A stretch of 64,000 nucleotides of DNA from Mucilaginibacter oryzae (GCF_003148845.1 NZ_QGHA01000001.1:62001-126000); one strand, 5' to 3'. Counted from the stretch's first letter, positions 17,826-27,795 are shown. Notes: generated by a model from the letters alone, not told the origin. Numbers and translations are program-made.

Positions 17826-18599
17826 ATGAAAAAAATCAAACTTCTGTTTCTGTTAATATTAATTGCTCAACTATTTTTTTCCTGTAAAAAAGACGGCCAA
17901 CTTATTGAAGCCAAAGGATATGGCAAACTGGCAATAAATTCAACCACATCAGCAGATATAGGCCCTTTGCTGGTTGATATTGACGGTAAAGTGACAGACA
18001 CATTGAAAGGGCCATCAGATAATGCAAGTATTACCACTTACACCGGCAACAGGAAAGTTAGGATTTACGAGCAGGGCAAAGCAAATACACCTGTTATTGA
18101 CACAGTGTTAAATATTAAAACAGGTACAGAAAAACTATCATTTTTATATACAGGCGATGTAAAAATTATAGGAGGCGGTTACGATGGCAGTATAACCCCT
18201 GCAAAAGGCAGTGCACTGGCTCAGTTTGTGAACCTTGATAAATCTTTACCTACACTGGTAGATATGAAAATTTACGAAGTTTACAGTAACGATGCTGGTG
18301 ATTTTATACCAGAAGAGGTAGCATACATCAAAGGCATCGGAAAAAATAAATTTAGCCCTTATATAGAAATTCCACCATATAAACATGGCGATTTTAGCTT
18401 CGGCTATTACTATGCCTTGTTTGATTCGGCCACCGGCGCAACTGTAGTGGATATTTCAACTTATCCGGCAATAAACTGGTCGACCGAAGGCGGCGGCCAA
18501 TTCCGCCCGGACAAAGTCGTATCGCTGGGTATTACATATGATGCCTCGCTTGGCGGTTATACAACAGCGATCATCTACGAAACGCAGCTTAAACAGTAA
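17826..18599 (+). CDS. Lipoprotein of unknown function (possible DUF4397-type)
   Basis: Starting at the second Met (17826, MKKIKLLF), the protein is 257 residues with a clear lipoprotein signal (ILIAQLFFSCKKDG). The longer frame to 17796 runs into the terminator hairpin and adds 10 residues before the signal, so I reject it. The body has a beta-sandwich look, with NRKVRIYEQGKANTPVIDT and YVSFLYTGDV-like strands and Gly-rich turns. This resembles DUF4397/fasciclin-neighbour lipoproteins, but I cannot place it firmly. It is the last gene of the fecR-receptor group and ends before a strong terminator. Confidence 0.82.
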   Translation: MKKIKLLFLLILIAQLFFSCKKDGQLIEAKGYGKLAINSTTSADIGPLLVDIDGKVTDTLKGPSDNASITTYTGNRKVRIYEQGKANTPVIDTVLNIKTGTEKLSFLYTGDVKIIGGGYDGSITPAKGSALAQFVNLDKSLPTLVDMKIYEVYSNDAGDFIPEEVAYIKGIGKNKFSPYIEIPPYKHGDFSFGYYYALFDSATGATVVDISTYPAINWSTEGGGQFRPDKVVSLGITYDASLGGYTTAIIYETQLKQ

Positions 18600-18622
18600 T
18601 TAATCCTCAAAAATATATAATT

Positions 18623-18657
18623 AAAAAAGCCGGTCCCAAATCACCGGCTTTTTTTAA
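18623..18657 (+). terminator. Strong terminator after the receptor operon
   Basis: AAAAAAGCCGGT pairs with ACCGGCTTTTTT around an 8-base loop, ending in a run of seven T residues. It closes the fecR-receptor-lipoprotein unit. The A-run on the other side could also serve the convergent sigma gene. Confidence 0.8.
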
Positions 18658-18801
18658 ATGCAATTTATCCATCGGCTAATTTCTTTTCCGGGGATATCTG
18701 CAAAAGTAAGCTTTTTTGCTATTAATTTTATGTAATTTTAATATTAACCAATAGTGTATTTTCAATTAACTACCACCACAAACTATTTTCCACAAATAAT
18801 A

Positions 18802-19377
18802 TCAATTATTTAATAGTTTAACTAACAGCACCATGGTTAAGGATGACAAATGGCCTACCTCATATGCCATCTTCACCTGCCGCCTAATCTCTTTTGATGC
18901 TTCATTTAAATGGTTGTCAACCGTTTTTGGCGATATACCGAGGCTTTGCGCTATATTTTTATAACTCAGGCCGTCCTCCTTAAACATGCGGTAAACCCGC
19001 TGCCGCTTCAAAGGCATCTTATCGATAATTTGTTTAACTATTCCTTCATATTCTTTCAGTTCAGTGCCGTCGGTTGGGTTAGTAGCCTCAGCGGCCATAT
19101 AGCCAAGTTCTGCTTCAGCTATTTCCTGTCGGCATTTTTTCCGCAGTTCATCTCTGAAAGCATTGCGGGTATAAACGTATAAAATGGGCGAGTAATCGCC
19201 CTGGTCTTCGATATCATCAAGCTTTTCCCAAAGTTTTACATATGCTGTTTGCAGCAGATCATTAGTCTGATCTTCATTATGTGTAAGCTTCAGAAAAGTA
19301 TTTTTGAGTTTGTTAAAGGTATGATGGTAAATATCCTCAAAACGAGCCAGCCGGGCAGATTTTTCAGTTAATTTCAT
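18802..19377 (-). CDS. ECF-type RNA polymerase sigma factor
   Basis: The 191-residue protein has sigma region 2 (~20-90, including the DLLQTAYVKLWEKL core-binding helix) and sigma-70 region 4 (~120-175). The region-4 helix-turn-helix reads YKNIAQSLGISPKTVDNHL. This is the standard Bacteroidota ECF length. The usual neighbour of such a gene is fecR directly downstream, but here none is adjacent. The fecR at 11745 lies at the far end of the divergent receptor group, so it is the likely partner by exclusion within this window. The upstream DNA of this gene lacks the GGGAAT-N14-CGTA motif, so it is probably not autoregulated through it. Confidence 0.92.
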   Translation of the reverse strand: MKLTEKSARLARFEDIYHHTFNKLKNTFLKLTHNEDQTNDLLQTAYVKLWEKLDDIEDQGDYSPILYVYTRNAFRDELRKKCRQEIAEAELGYMAAEATNPTDGTELKEYEGIVKQIIDKMPLKRQRVYRMFKEDGLSYKNIAQSLGISPKTVDNHLNEASKEIRRQVKMAYEVGHLSSLTMVLLVKLLNN

Positions 19378-19636
19378 ATGCAGGTTTTACGTATGTAAAT
19401 TACCCGGATGATATTAACTGAATGTTAAAACTTAAAAATATTTATGGATATTTAAATTTATGACATAAATAATAATAAAACAGCTATCAAGCATTTAAAC
19501 AACTATCATTGTCCAGATCTAACCTTGGAGATGATCAATAATAAACCCAAAACCTTAGTGTTTTTTTCAACATTAACACCGCGGCGGCAGCCAAAAATTT
19601 ATTTTCGCAACCTGATTAAAATACACTAAGCATAAC

Positions 19637-19903
19637 ATGTCCGCATCTTATTCCCTGTCACCGGTACAGGCCGATCTTGTACAGATTGTTTCAAAATATG
19701 TATTACTGGAGGCCAGCCGCCGTAACTTGAAAGGCCGCTGCCCTTTTCATATTGACCAGGCCACATCACTCATGGTATCGCCCGAAAAAAATATATTCCA
19801 GTGCTTTGGTTGCGGCAAGGGCGGCGGCCCGGTTGAGTTTATAATGGCTATAGAAAATAAAACCCGCGAAGAGGCTATACAGATGATTACGGCAATTAAT
19901 TAA
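19637..19903 (+). CDS. Stand-alone CHC2 (DnaG-type) zinc-finger protein
   Basis: The 88-residue protein consists almost entirely of the primase N-terminal zinc finger. The ligands are Cys35, His38, Cys56 and Cys59 (CPFH and CFGCG), embedded in the DnaG-like context RCPFH and FQCFGCGKGG, followed by VEFIM and an EEAIQMI helix. In DnaG this domain reads template DNA and is followed by a TOPRIM polymerase core. None follows here, as the next gene is a convergent fucosidase and the frame closes cleanly. It is an intact small protein rather than an obvious truncation. It may be a DNA-binding accessory or a relic of a mobile element primase. Confidence 0.85.
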   Translation: MSASYSLSPVQADLVQIVSKYVLLEASRRNLKGRCPFHIDQATSLMVSPEKNIFQCFGCGKGGGPVEFIMAIENKTREEAIQMITAIN

Positions 19904-20005
19904 GCCCTCATCATACAAAACAAGCCATAGTGTTAAATCGGGTATTACAGCGTTCCTGCAAACAAGGCCGACGTGAATTTCCGCCGTCCATCCGGATAGA
20001 TCAAA

Positions 20006-20045
20006 AGAAAAGGGGGCTGTTTTCCATAAGGAATACAGCCCCCTT
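20006..20045 (-). terminator. Terminator of the GH95 gene
   Basis: An 11-bp GC-rich stem (AAGGGGGCTGT/ACAGCCCCCTT) has a 14-base loop and is followed on the minus strand by TTTTCTTTTG. It lies 67 bp past the GH95 stop. Confidence 0.7.
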
Positions 20046-20111
20046 AACAAACAGTTTTTTCGCTGCGCCCTCACAGCTACCTGCAGATTTTTTTAAAGAT
20101 CCTACCGTGGC

Positions 20112-22586
20112 TTATAAACCGGCTGTTAACCGGTACGATTTGCCTTTTTGGGTATTAAACACTAATTCATAACCCTCTTTCACTTTAGTTTGCGTAGCGC
20201 TTACCCCGCTTACTTTCAATTTTGATGGCGACACGATGCGGCAAACGCCGCCTGTTTTAGATAAAACGTTAGCGCTGGTTACTTTACCTTCAGTCCATTT
20301 CATATCTACCACAAAGGCACCCCTTGCTACCAAACCTTTTACCTCGCCTGTACCCCAGGCATCGGGCAGGGCCGGCAGCAAATGGATATTGCCGTTCTGG
20401 CTTTGCAGCAGCATCTCGGCCAAACCAGATGTACCACCAAAGTTGCCATCTATCTGAAATGGCGGATGAGCATCAAACATATTAGGATATAACCCCCCGC
20501 CTTCGCTGTAATGGGTTTCGCCGGTGCCGGTAAGCCTTAGCAAATCGCGGTACAGCTTGTACGCGTGATTACCATCAAGCAGGCGTGCCCAAAGATTTAC
20601 CTTCCAGGCCAGGCTCCAGCCGGTACTTTCATCGCCACGTAACTCCAACGATCGTTTAGCGGCAGCGGCCAGCTCGGGGTTTACTGCTATCGATATTTCA
20701 TTTGCCGGATAAACCGAATACAAGTGCGATACATGGCGGTGATGCGGATCGGGCGATTCCTGGTCTTTATACCATTCCTGTAGCTGCCCTTTGCTGCCCA
20801 CCTGGTAAGGGATCAGCTTGCTTTTTTTAAGCAGGAGCGTATCGCGAAACGCCGCGTCAACCCCTAATATTTTACCTGCGGCCACAAGGTTGCCAAACAG
20901 ATCGCGGATGATCCCCATATCCATTGTGGTTGAAACGGATACCTCGCCTGTTTTACCCGGCGCGTATATAAAATCGTTTTCGGGCGACATGGATGGAGCA
21001 GTTACCAAATGCCCCCGACCGTCGGGCACCAGCCAGTCTAACGTAAATTTAGCGGCGCCTTTCATTAAGGGGTAAGCGGTATTTTTCAAAAACTCCTTAT
21101 CGCCGGTGTACAGGTAATGCTCCCATAAATGCCGTGTCAGCCAATCACCACCCATAGCCCAGTTCGCCCATTTGGGTTCGCCTTTGCCCAAATCACCTAC
21201 CGGGTAGGCCATGGCCCAAATATCCGTATTGTGATGTGTTACCCAGCCCTGCGCATGATAGTAGCTTTTGGCAACTTCGCTGCCCGTTTCAGATAATTCT
21301 TTAATTAACTGGAACAGCGGCGTGTGCATTTCTGAAAGGTTGCAGTCTTCGGCCATCCAGTAGTTCATTTGCACGTTGATATTGCTGGTGTAATTGGAGC
21401 TCCATGGCGCACGGAGTTCTTTATTCCAGATACCCTGTAAGTTTGCAGGCACACCTTTAGTGCGCGAACTGCTGATGAGCAGGTAGCGACCATACTGAAA
21501 ATACAAAGCCTCCAGGCCGGGATCGGCGCTTTGATTTTTATTATATTCAACCAGCCTTTGGTCGGTTGGCAAATCGGCGCGGCTGCCTTTATTATTGTTC
21601 AAACTCAGGCTTACGCGGTTAAAATATTTTTGATAATCGGCAACATGGGCCGCAAGCAATTGCGCGTAAGTTTTTTTAGCGGCCTGTTTTAAATAGGTTT
21701 CCGCTACTTTTTCATCGCCATCCAGGCATTTATTGTAAGCGATAAAGCTGGTTGCTGCGGTTAGATATAATGTAACCGATGATGCGCCCTTTACGGTGAC
21801 GCCGCTGGTATCGGCCGTTATTTTGCCATCATTACTTACAGCTTTGGCTAATAACTCATAACGCATACCCCTGCATTGATCATTATCTGCATAAACAACC
21901 GGGTTAGGCGAATCTACATAGCTTGGTTCAACGTGGGCGGGGGCCTTGCCGGCGAGTTTCAGTGTGTTACCTTCAATTACACTTTTTTGAAAACGCAGCT
22001 GGCTGCCTGTATTTATTTTAAGATTTAACTGTTTAGGTTTATCAGCCGAAATACGGATCACTATAACCTTATCGGGCGCAGAAGCAAAGATCTCGCGTTT
22101 ATAATTTACGCCGTTAACCGTATATTTTGTGGTTGCCACGGCGTTGCCGATATTCAGATCGCGATAATATGCGCTTTGCTGTGCGCCGCCAAATGTCTGT
22201 TTGATATGCAGATCGCCGAGGGGCAGAAAACTTTCTGAATACAAACCCTGCATTTTTTGGGTAAGATCATGCGCTTTTTGATAGTCCTCCTTAAATAATG
22301 CTTCGCGCACCTGGGCAAGGTATTGAAAAGCCCCGGGGTTAATGTTCTTTTTTACCGGTCCGCCCGACCATAGCGTAGCATCGTTTAGTTGTAGCAACTC
22401 ATCATCAACGCCGCCAAAAATCATAGCGCCAAAGGTACCATTACCTACCGGCAGCGCTTCTGTCCATACTTTTGCAGGTTGCCTATACCATAATGTGTTG
22501 TTTTGTGCATTGGCGTTAAGTGCAGTGAGCTGCATACATAGTGGTAAAACCACCAACAGGAATGTTGCTTTCAGTCCTCGGTTCAT
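20112..22586 (-). CDS. GH95 alpha-L-fucosidase
   Basis: The 824-residue secreted protein has a signal peptide (1-27, ending NANAQ). The GH95 N-terminal domain follows with [15 protein letters not shown] and [11 protein letters not shown]. The (alpha/alpha)6 catalytic domain includes [12 protein letters not shown] and the conserved block [16 protein letters not shown] starting near residue 701. GH95 enzymes are inverting 1,2-alpha-L-fucosidases (some act on galactose) and release terminal fucose from glycans such as xyloglucan or mucin-type chains. With the GH29 genes and the fucose operon at 44-51 kb, the cell can both release and consume fucose. It is followed by its own terminator. Confidence 0.95.
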   Translation of the reverse strand: MNRGLKATFLLVVLPLCMQLTALNANAQNNTLWYRQPAKVWTEALPVGNGTFGAMIFGGVDDELLQLNDATLWSGGPVKKNINPGAFQYLAQVREALFKEDYQKAHDLTQKMQGLYSESFLPLGDLHIKQTFGGAQQSAYYRDLNIGNAVATTKYTVNGVNYKREIFASAPDKVIVIRISADKPKQLNLKINTGSQLRFQKSVIEGNTLKLAGKAPAHVEPSYVDSPNPVVYADNDQCRGMRYELLAKAVSNDGKITADTSGVTVKGASSVTLYLTAATSFIAYNKCLDGDEKVAETYLKQAAKKTYAQLLAAHVADYQKYFNRVSLSLNNNKGSRADLPTDQRLVEYNKNQSADPGLEALYFQYGRYLLISSSRTKGVPANLQGIWNKELRAPWSSNYTSNINVQMNYWMAEDCNLSEMHTPLFQLIKELSETGSEVAKSYYHAQGWVTHHNTDIWAMAYPVGDLGKGEPKWANWAMGGDWLTRHLWEHYLYTGDKEFLKNTAYPLMKGAAKFTLDWLVPDGRGHLVTAPSMSPENDFIYAPGKTGEVSVSTTMDMGIIRDLFGNLVAAGKILGVDAAFRDTLLLKKSKLIPYQVGSKGQLQEWYKDQESPDPHHRHVSHLYSVYPANEISIAVNPELAAAAKRSLELRGDESTGWSLAWKVNLWARLLDGNHAYKLYRDLLRLTGTGETHYSEGGGLYPNMFDAHPPFQIDGNFGGTSGLAEMLLQSQNGNIHLLPALPDAWGTGEVKGLVARGAFVVDMKWTEGKVTSANVLSKTGGVCRIVSPSKLKVSGVSATQTKVKEGYELVFNTQKGKSYRLTAGL

Positions 22587-22712
22587 AAATAGTTTACATT
22601 GTTTTTACAATTATAACAATGCACCGGCGATAAAAAATAATGCTTATTGGCATTTTTATACGCGAAACTGTAAATGAACCATACTAAGGCTTAACCGCCA
22701 TAGCATCATTAT

Positions 22713-23582
22713 TTATGCTGAGGCACTATAAAGAACCGCGGGGTGCAGTTCGCGTTTTTTAAATAGTGCGGTTGCATGTTCTGCCGCAAAGTGTTTGAAG
22801 CGCGACATGCTTTTAATATCTTCTAAGCTTATGTTGCATTCGGTATCCTTCATGAGCAGGGCCAGCACATCAAAATCATCTTTTAATAAATCGCCTGTAT
22901 TGATCACGCCGTTCTGAAGCGCGTATTTAAGCAAACCCGCCATTTTAATATTGGCATATACGTGTTCCGGCTTTTTAAAATAATTATTGTTTAGCTGCAA
23001 AAATTTGTTGCTGATCCATAGGGCAGAGCCACCGCTTAGCAAAGCTATTTTATCATCCTGCAATACCAGTTGCGTTAAAAAGCATTTCACTTCTGCCAAG
23101 GTGATTAACCCGGCATGGTACAGATCGCGCAGGGTGTAATCAACCCTATCGGCGCAAAGTGCAGGCAGGGGTTGTTCTAATATTTTATGCTGTTGATTAA
23201 ATAAGATATCTATTGAATAGCCATGTCTTTTTAAGATGGCAGGCACTTCCGATTGCACAATAACATCTTCAAAAATACTTTCATGGTAATCTTCGTTAAG
23301 GTTTTCGAAAATATAATCTGCCACATGCGAGAAAGCGGTATGCGAAGCATCATGAAGCAGGGCAGCAATCTGCTCTTCCATACTTCCGCCAAGCCATTTA
23401 ACCAGGTACATTACCCCTACCGAATGCTGGTAACGGGTATGGTTAATTGCCGGATTAACCAGGAAAATGGCGCCGCCCTGATGAACGTTTCTGAGCCTTT
23501 GCACCGGGGTCGAGTAAAGTAAATCGGCCAGTACAAGCTCTATTTCAAATTGTCCGTATAAATTATCTGCCAGTTTCATCAA
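22713..23582 (-). CDS. HD-domain phosphohydrolase
   Basis: The 289-residue protein carries the metal ligands of the HD superfamily: His48/His53 in NHTRYQHSVG, the HD doublet at 77-78 in ALLHDASHTAFSH, and Asp around 144 in CADRVDYTLRD. The arrangement matches the dNTPase/COG1078 branch, which hydrolyses nucleotides. At 289 residues it is shorter than classical ~400-residue members. It lies between two fucosidases on the same strand, with 126 and 153 bp spacers, and shows no functional link to them. Confidence 0.9.
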   Translation of the reverse strand: MMKLADNLYGQFEIELVLADLLYSTPVQRLRNVHQGGAIFLVNPAINHTRYQHSVGVMYLVKWLGGSMEEQIAALLHDASHTAFSHVADYIFENLNEDYHESIFEDVIVQSEVPAILKRHGYSIDILFNQQHKILEQPLPALCADRVDYTLRDLYHAGLITLAEVKCFLTQLVLQDDKIALLSGGSALWISNKFLQLNNNYFKKPEHVYANIKMAGLLKYALQNGVINTGDLLKDDFDVLALLMKDTECNISLEDIKSMSRFKHFAAEHATALFKKRELHPAVLYSASA

Positions 23583-23683
23583 TTAACGTATAACCAATGT
23601 TTGTACCGGTTATAATGTAAAATTAGAAACATTAATTAAAAAATACTAACTTTTTTAGCAAAAAATCGTCGTTATGAAACAGA

Positions 23684-23712
23684 AAAACCCGCTCAGGGCG
23701 GGCTTTCTTTTT
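23684..23712. terminator. Terminator after the GH29 gene, possibly bidirectional
   Basis: A CCCGC/GCGGG stem with a five-base loop is flanked by an A-run on one side and a T-rich run on the other. On the minus strand it follows the GH29 stop by about 25 bp. Confidence 0.6.
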
Positions 23713-23735
23713 AACTATTAATTGTGGTAAGCTAT

Positions 23736-25160
23736 TTACCTTCTTTCATTATAAACCTGAAATTCGGCGATAGATACCTGTTTTGCTGCTTTCTCAATCG
23801 AGATACGCACCTTACCTGCCCATACCCTGTCAAACCTGTGTACTTTAATTTTATTTCCGTTTTCACCTTCAAAAAGCGTTTTCCAAACGCCGTCGATATT
23901 GTATTCCAGTTTGTAGTTAGTGATGTTCGGATGTTCTTCGGCAATAACAATGGTATTGAACCCCTGCTCTTTTTTAAAGTCGATCTCGTACCATGGCGCT
24001 TTTACAGTCGGGTTTGATACCCACGAGGAGTGAAAATCATCGTCATTGGCGAAATCCATAATGGCCGAATCGTCGCTCCAGCTTGCACTTGCCGGTTGGT
24101 TTTTAGCAAGGTTGGATGATATGATCGGAGCATCCAGTTTAGATAGTTTGACAACCGGGCCTTCGTTTTTCCAGATCTTACCTATTTCTTTAAGGGCAGC
24201 AAGCGCGTTATCATCAAAAACGCCATCGCGGTTAGGCGCCACGTTAAGGATAAAGTTACAATCTACGTTGTTTAGGGGCTTTAAGGTTTCATTTACCAGC
24301 TTTACAGGATCCTTTACCGGCGTGTTAGGGTGGCTTGTTTCCCAAAACCAATTGGCCTGCAGCGGCAAACAAGCTATTGCCGGCATACGGTTATCCTTGG
24401 TTGATACGCGCTGGCCTGCACCCATTTCATAAGTTTTAATATCGGTATAGTACATGCCTTCGGCAGGGTATTTGGCGCCGTTTAGGTCCATTACCAAACA
24501 GTTTGGCTGCAATGATTTTACCAAGGTGTAGATCTCTTCAAAGGGCACATCATCATAAGAAATACGAGACCACGGCGCATCCCATCCATCAATTATCAAC
24601 GCACCTATTTCACCATATTTGGTCATCAGTTCGATGATCTGCGCTTTAACCATATCAATATGCTTAGGCGTAATCATGTTTGGCCTTAAGCGGTGGTGGG
24701 TATCTAATATCGAATAATATAAAAACACCTTCAATCCGTTGGCCCTGAAGGCGTCGGCATATTCTTTTACCACATCTTTTTTTAACGGACTGTTCATCAC
24801 GTTATAATCGGTTGTTTTGGTATCCCAGATACAAAAGCCACTATGGTGTTTGGTGGTGATACAACCGTAAGTCATGTTGGCAGATTTGGCGGCTTTGGCC
24901 CACTGGTCGCAATTCAGTTTTTTGGGATTGAAAATGGCCGGCGAGGCATCGGGATCAGCCCAGTCCTGGTCCATATAAGTAGGGATGTTAAAATGGATGA
25001 ACATACCGAAGCGCAGATCAACAAATTCCTGTTGTAACTGCGCCAATGGTTTTACAGGCTGCGTGGTGGTTTGTGCTTTTAATGAAAGCGTAAAAACGCT
25101 ACATGCTATTAAGCATATATTTTTTAGTTTGAACATGATTTTGATAAAACGTTTAATCAC
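23736..25160 (-). CDS. GH29 alpha-L-fucosidase with C-terminal discoidin-like domain
   Basis: The frame is 474 residues. The Met at residue 9 (start 25136) is a good alternative because it directly precedes the signal peptide (KLKNICLIACSVFTLSLKAQ). The GH29 core includes RFGMFIHF, TTKHHSGFCIWDTKTTDYN, and the nucleophile segment IIDGWDAPW (Asp191 or Asp194). The last ~130 residues form a discoidin-like (F5/8 type C) carbohydrate-binding module, with SASWSDDSAIMDFANDDDFHS and YEIDFKKEQGFNTIVI. GH29 enzymes are retaining fucosidases. The sequence context resembles the B subgroup, specific for alpha-1,3/1,4-linked fucose, but this is not certain. Confidence 0.93.
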   Translation of the reverse strand: MIKRFIKIMFKLKNICLIACSVFTLSLKAQTTTQPVKPLAQLQQEFVDLRFGMFIHFNIPTYMDQDWADPDASPAIFNPKKLNCDQWAKAAKSANMTYGCITTKHHSGFCIWDTKTTDYNVMNSPLKKDVVKEYADAFRANGLKVFLYYSILDTHHRLRPNMITPKHIDMVKAQIIELMTKYGEIGALIIDGWDAPWSRISYDDVPFEEIYTLVKSLQPNCLVMDLNGAKYPAEGMYYTDIKTYEMGAGQRVSTKDNRMPAIACLPLQANWFWETSHPNTPVKDPVKLVNETLKPLNNVDCNFILNVAPNRDGVFDDNALAALKEIGKIWKNEGPVVKLSKLDAPIISSNLAKNQPASASWSDDSAIMDFANDDDFHSSWVSNPTVKAPWYEIDFKKEQGFNTIVIAEEHPNITNYKLEYNIDGVWKTLFEGENGNKIKVHRFDRVWAGKVRISIEKAAKQVSIAEFQVYNERR

Positions 25161-25656
25161 TTATTTTATCGCAAGATGCTACAAATTACTGCCCCGATAT
25201 TGTATTAAATTAACATTACGTTCAGGTTATTTGGCCTGAACGTAAATGTACCGGGGCTACTATTTGTATCTTACTGTAAAATAAATCCACTTTGCCGAAG
25301 CTTGTTTCCAGAAGGCAATAATCAACGCTTTAGCTTAACGGCACCTGGTTGTTTTTAGTGCTTATTTGACTGAACGCAAAAATAGAAAGATACCTAAGAA
25401 TCTACGCTCACGCCATTGCTACAGGGAATGCTTTCTTTGCAAGGCATAAGTTCCAAACCAAGCTGAAATAAGCAAGGTAAACCAAGTTGTGCAGGTCTTT
25501 CAATCCCATACCGCCCACTGGCGGTAATACAACTTGCAGCATAAAAAACAAACATCTTAACAGACATACATGTAGTCGTATATACAAATATACCGGGACG
25601 CTTAAAGGACAAATCCCGGCTGGTTTGGCCGGGCTAGTAGTTATTATTATTCCAAA
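25161..25656. other. Intergenic stretch, no supported gene
   Basis: About 500 bp lie upstream of the GH29 gene, where its promoter must sit. A 72-codon minus frame (25394-25612) has Cys-rich, low-complexity translation and no start context, so I do not call it. The base composition shifts to AT-rich at the left border of the degenerate islet. Confidence 0.4.
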
Positions 25657-26082
25657 TTACTCTTCAGGATCTTCGGGATTGACTATATCTTCTATCATTC
25701 GATTTGCTACAATCTTTACGCTTATTAATCTAATAACAAACATTACTGCAATAAAAACGATAAAAAAGTAAATATGATAATCTTGAGTGAAACCTAAAAA
25801 TGCAGCAACGCATGTCGCGAGAATTTCAAATAATGGGGAAAGATAGTAGGAAAAAACGATAGTTTTACTTTCTGGAATAATATCAAATTCCCCTCCATCC
25901 ACATTTCTAAACACCTCTGCACGAGAGCCCCCCCTCCAAATATTATATTTAAATCCTACATGACTTTGGGTTTGTTCTTTAATTATATAAGCTGGTTTAT
26001 CCAGTTCAGCTTTTATGTTTTTAATCAAGATGAATGGCTCAACATTCGTTGAACGTATTATTTTTTTATATCTAATTTTCAT
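25657..26082 (-). CDS. Small membrane protein of unknown function, possible immunity protein
   Basis: The 141-residue protein has a soluble N-terminal half (~1-75) and two adjacent membrane helices (~78-97 and 103-128), ending in an acidic tail (NPEDPEE). I recognise no family. It lies in AT-rich DNA just behind a frameshifted fragment with toxin-like composition. The arrangement repeats at 26651-27088 and 27101-27795. Small membrane proteins directly behind polymorphic-toxin tips are commonly immunity proteins. Nothing in its own sequence proves this. Confidence 0.65.
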   Translation of the reverse strand: MKIRYKKIIRSTNVEPFILIKNIKAELDKPAYIIKEQTQSHVGFKYNIWRGGSRAEVFRNVDGGEFDIIPESKTIVFSYYLSPLFEILATCVAAFLGFTQDYHIYFFIVFIAVMFVIRLISVKIVANRMIEDIVNPEDPEE

Positions 26083-26133
26083 GTTATCAAGATTTAATGA
26101 TCTCCTTTTGCTTCTATTTCTTAGGCCATTGCA

Positions 26134-26621
26134 TTAATGGACTATATGACCAACATCAGGATCATATCCAGCATTTTCATCATGATAATATGGTTGCCCG
26201 ATTAAAGTAGTAACACCCGATGTGAAAGAGCCAGTTCCTATTTTGGGAAGGGATACACCTGGACCAAAACCAATACTCCAAGTTTTATAAGTACTTGACC
26301 AACGATAGCTAAGTAAGACTATACCATAGCTTCCTCCTGCTACTTTTACCGGCCCAGCCCAATCAGAGAAAGTGTTATGATAACCATTCACGGGTTTGAT
26401 AATATATCCCCCTATTGATAATGAAGCTGCCAAAGTAGTTGCGACTCCATATACAGTGTAATAATCTTGATGCCAATTTTATTAGTTGAAACTGTTCCGT
26501 ATTCTATCATTGTTCCGGCCACCGCTCCAGCTTGAGCAGTGAAATTTCCACCACCTGTTATCTCGCCATATTTAGCCAACTCCTGAGCATAGCCCCCCTG
26601 ATTGACATTCGCAGTAACCAA
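26134..26621 (-). pseudogene. Frameshifted remnant, possibly the tip of a polymorphic toxin
   Basis: Two minus-strand pieces read on from each other. One runs from ~26621 (VTANVNQGGYAQELAKYG) to ~26475 and the other from ~26475 to 26134 (WHQDYYTVYGVATTLAAS, ending PDVGHIVH). They lie in different frames with stops blocking each, so one indel near 26470 joins them. The phrase ANVNQGGY resembles a conserved stretch near the end of Bacteroidota Rhs-like proteins, while the rest is Gly/Tyr-rich and unplaced. No start or upstream repeat region remains, so it is a relic. Confidence 0.5.
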
Positions 26622-26650
26622 GTGATAATAGGTAATTACCCCTCAAACTA

Positions 26651-27088
26651 TTAGTCATTCTTAGATGACTCAATTTGATCTAATAGATCGTCTAAACTTG
26701 TTTTATCAGAATTTCTAAAAAAATATTTATAAGACAATTTACCTTTAGATTCAAAAGACACTTTTATTAACTTTCTTTCTTTCTTAACTGAAAAATTATA
26801 AACAAACTTTACACTTTCAATCTCAGAAACCAAAATAGATTGAGATTTATCCCCAAAATAACTTTTTAATTTTAGGCTATTTCCATCGTAATACACTTTC
26901 CTGCAATGCCATAATCGTATCCACTGAATCACTGTAAAAATAACTAGTACGCCATAGGATATATTTACAACGCTATCGGAAAAATTACTTTTCCAAAAAA
27001 AACAAATAAATGCTGCTATAAGAACCGGACCTATGATTAAACCTATCAAAGATTTATAATATAGGGCATCAGACGATAATTCTTTCAT
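26651..27088 (-). CDS. Small membrane protein of unknown function, possible immunity protein
   Basis: The 145-residue protein has two membrane helices (~12-30 and 40-58) and a soluble C-terminal half that alternates hydrophobic and Lys-rich strands (GNSLKLKSYFGDKS, IESVKFVYNF). This resembles a PH-like bacterial domain. The gene is AT-rich and intact, and sits 12 bp behind the stop of the toxin-like remnant at 27101-27795. That spacing suggests a former toxin-immunity pair. I do not recognise the family. Confidence 0.68.
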   Translation of the reverse strand: MKELSSDALYYKSLIGLIIGPVLIAAFICFFWKSNFSDSVVNISYGVLVIFTVIQWIRLWHCRKVYYDGNSLKLKSYFGDKSQSILVSEIESVKFVYNFSVKKERKLIKVSFESKGKLSYKYFFRNSDKTSLDDLLDQIESSKND

Positions 27089-27100
27089 GTTATATTAATG

Positions 27101-27795
27101 TTACCATTTAAAACCAATTTTTGTGGAGGCTTCAACTCCTAAAAAATAAAGGTTCACACCAGTGGTCATGTCAAGACCTATAAAATTTGAATTTCCAGTC
27201 CTTTCATAGCCGAAAGCACCAATTCCTAAAATGCCGCTATTTTGACCGCTTTTGGCATCATGTGTGGCTCCGATACCTACAGGAACGTCAAACACCGGGA
27301 CTACTAATTGTCCACCGTAAATTTTAGCTTCATCATCTCCATATGCATTAATTCCGCCTTTATCAGTACCTGTCGTAAATGTGATCAGGTTATGCTTGCC
27401 TAAATCAATTTCTGATCCAGCAAATCGTCCCGACATCACACCTATCGCACCTTGTGTTCCTCGTCCCGATACCTCGGTATAAAAATGTTTACCCATCCAT
27501 TCCAAAGCATCGGATATCCAGCTATTACCCCCCCCTTGATTGGCCGTACCACCAGAAACTATCTCCGACTTGGCGGCACTGCATTAGGTATTTGTCCCGG
27601 CCTGTCCAACCCAGCACCAGGTGGAAAAGTAACAGTGAGGAAATTCCAACTACCGGAGCCAAATAATCCAAGTACACCGGAAGTTCCATTACTACCTGAA
27701 GTTCCATTACCAAGGGGAGTTGCTCTAACCACAACTGTTCCCATTGAAAGTTTTATAGTACTCCCGTCTTCAAGTACCACGTCCCCTTCCCATCT
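27101..27795 (-). pseudogene. Frameshifted remnant of a large secreted/polymorphic-toxin-like protein
   Basis: The 3' part (27101 to ~27575, ending in VEASTKIGFKW) is open. It continues upstream as EIVSGGTANQ before meeting a stop. The 5' part lies in another frame (27560-27795: GDVVLEDGSTIKLSMGTVV and LDRPGQIPNAV). An indel near 27575 would fuse them. The 5' edge has no start codon and begins within ~35 bp of the GH43 stop, so the rest of the parent gene is gone. The Gly-rich character and the TIKLSMGTVVV motif suggest the end of an Rhs-like carrier plus its variable tip. The function of the tip is unknown. Confidence 0.5.

Noticed and set aside
12827..18599. SusCD-type polysaccharide utilisation locus
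   Set aside because: The receptor has an STN domain and no SusD-like partner. The two downstream lipoproteins lack SusD features.
25394..25612. 72-codon minus-strand frame as a gene
   Set aside because: It has Cys-rich, patternless translation, no start context and lies in a promoter region.
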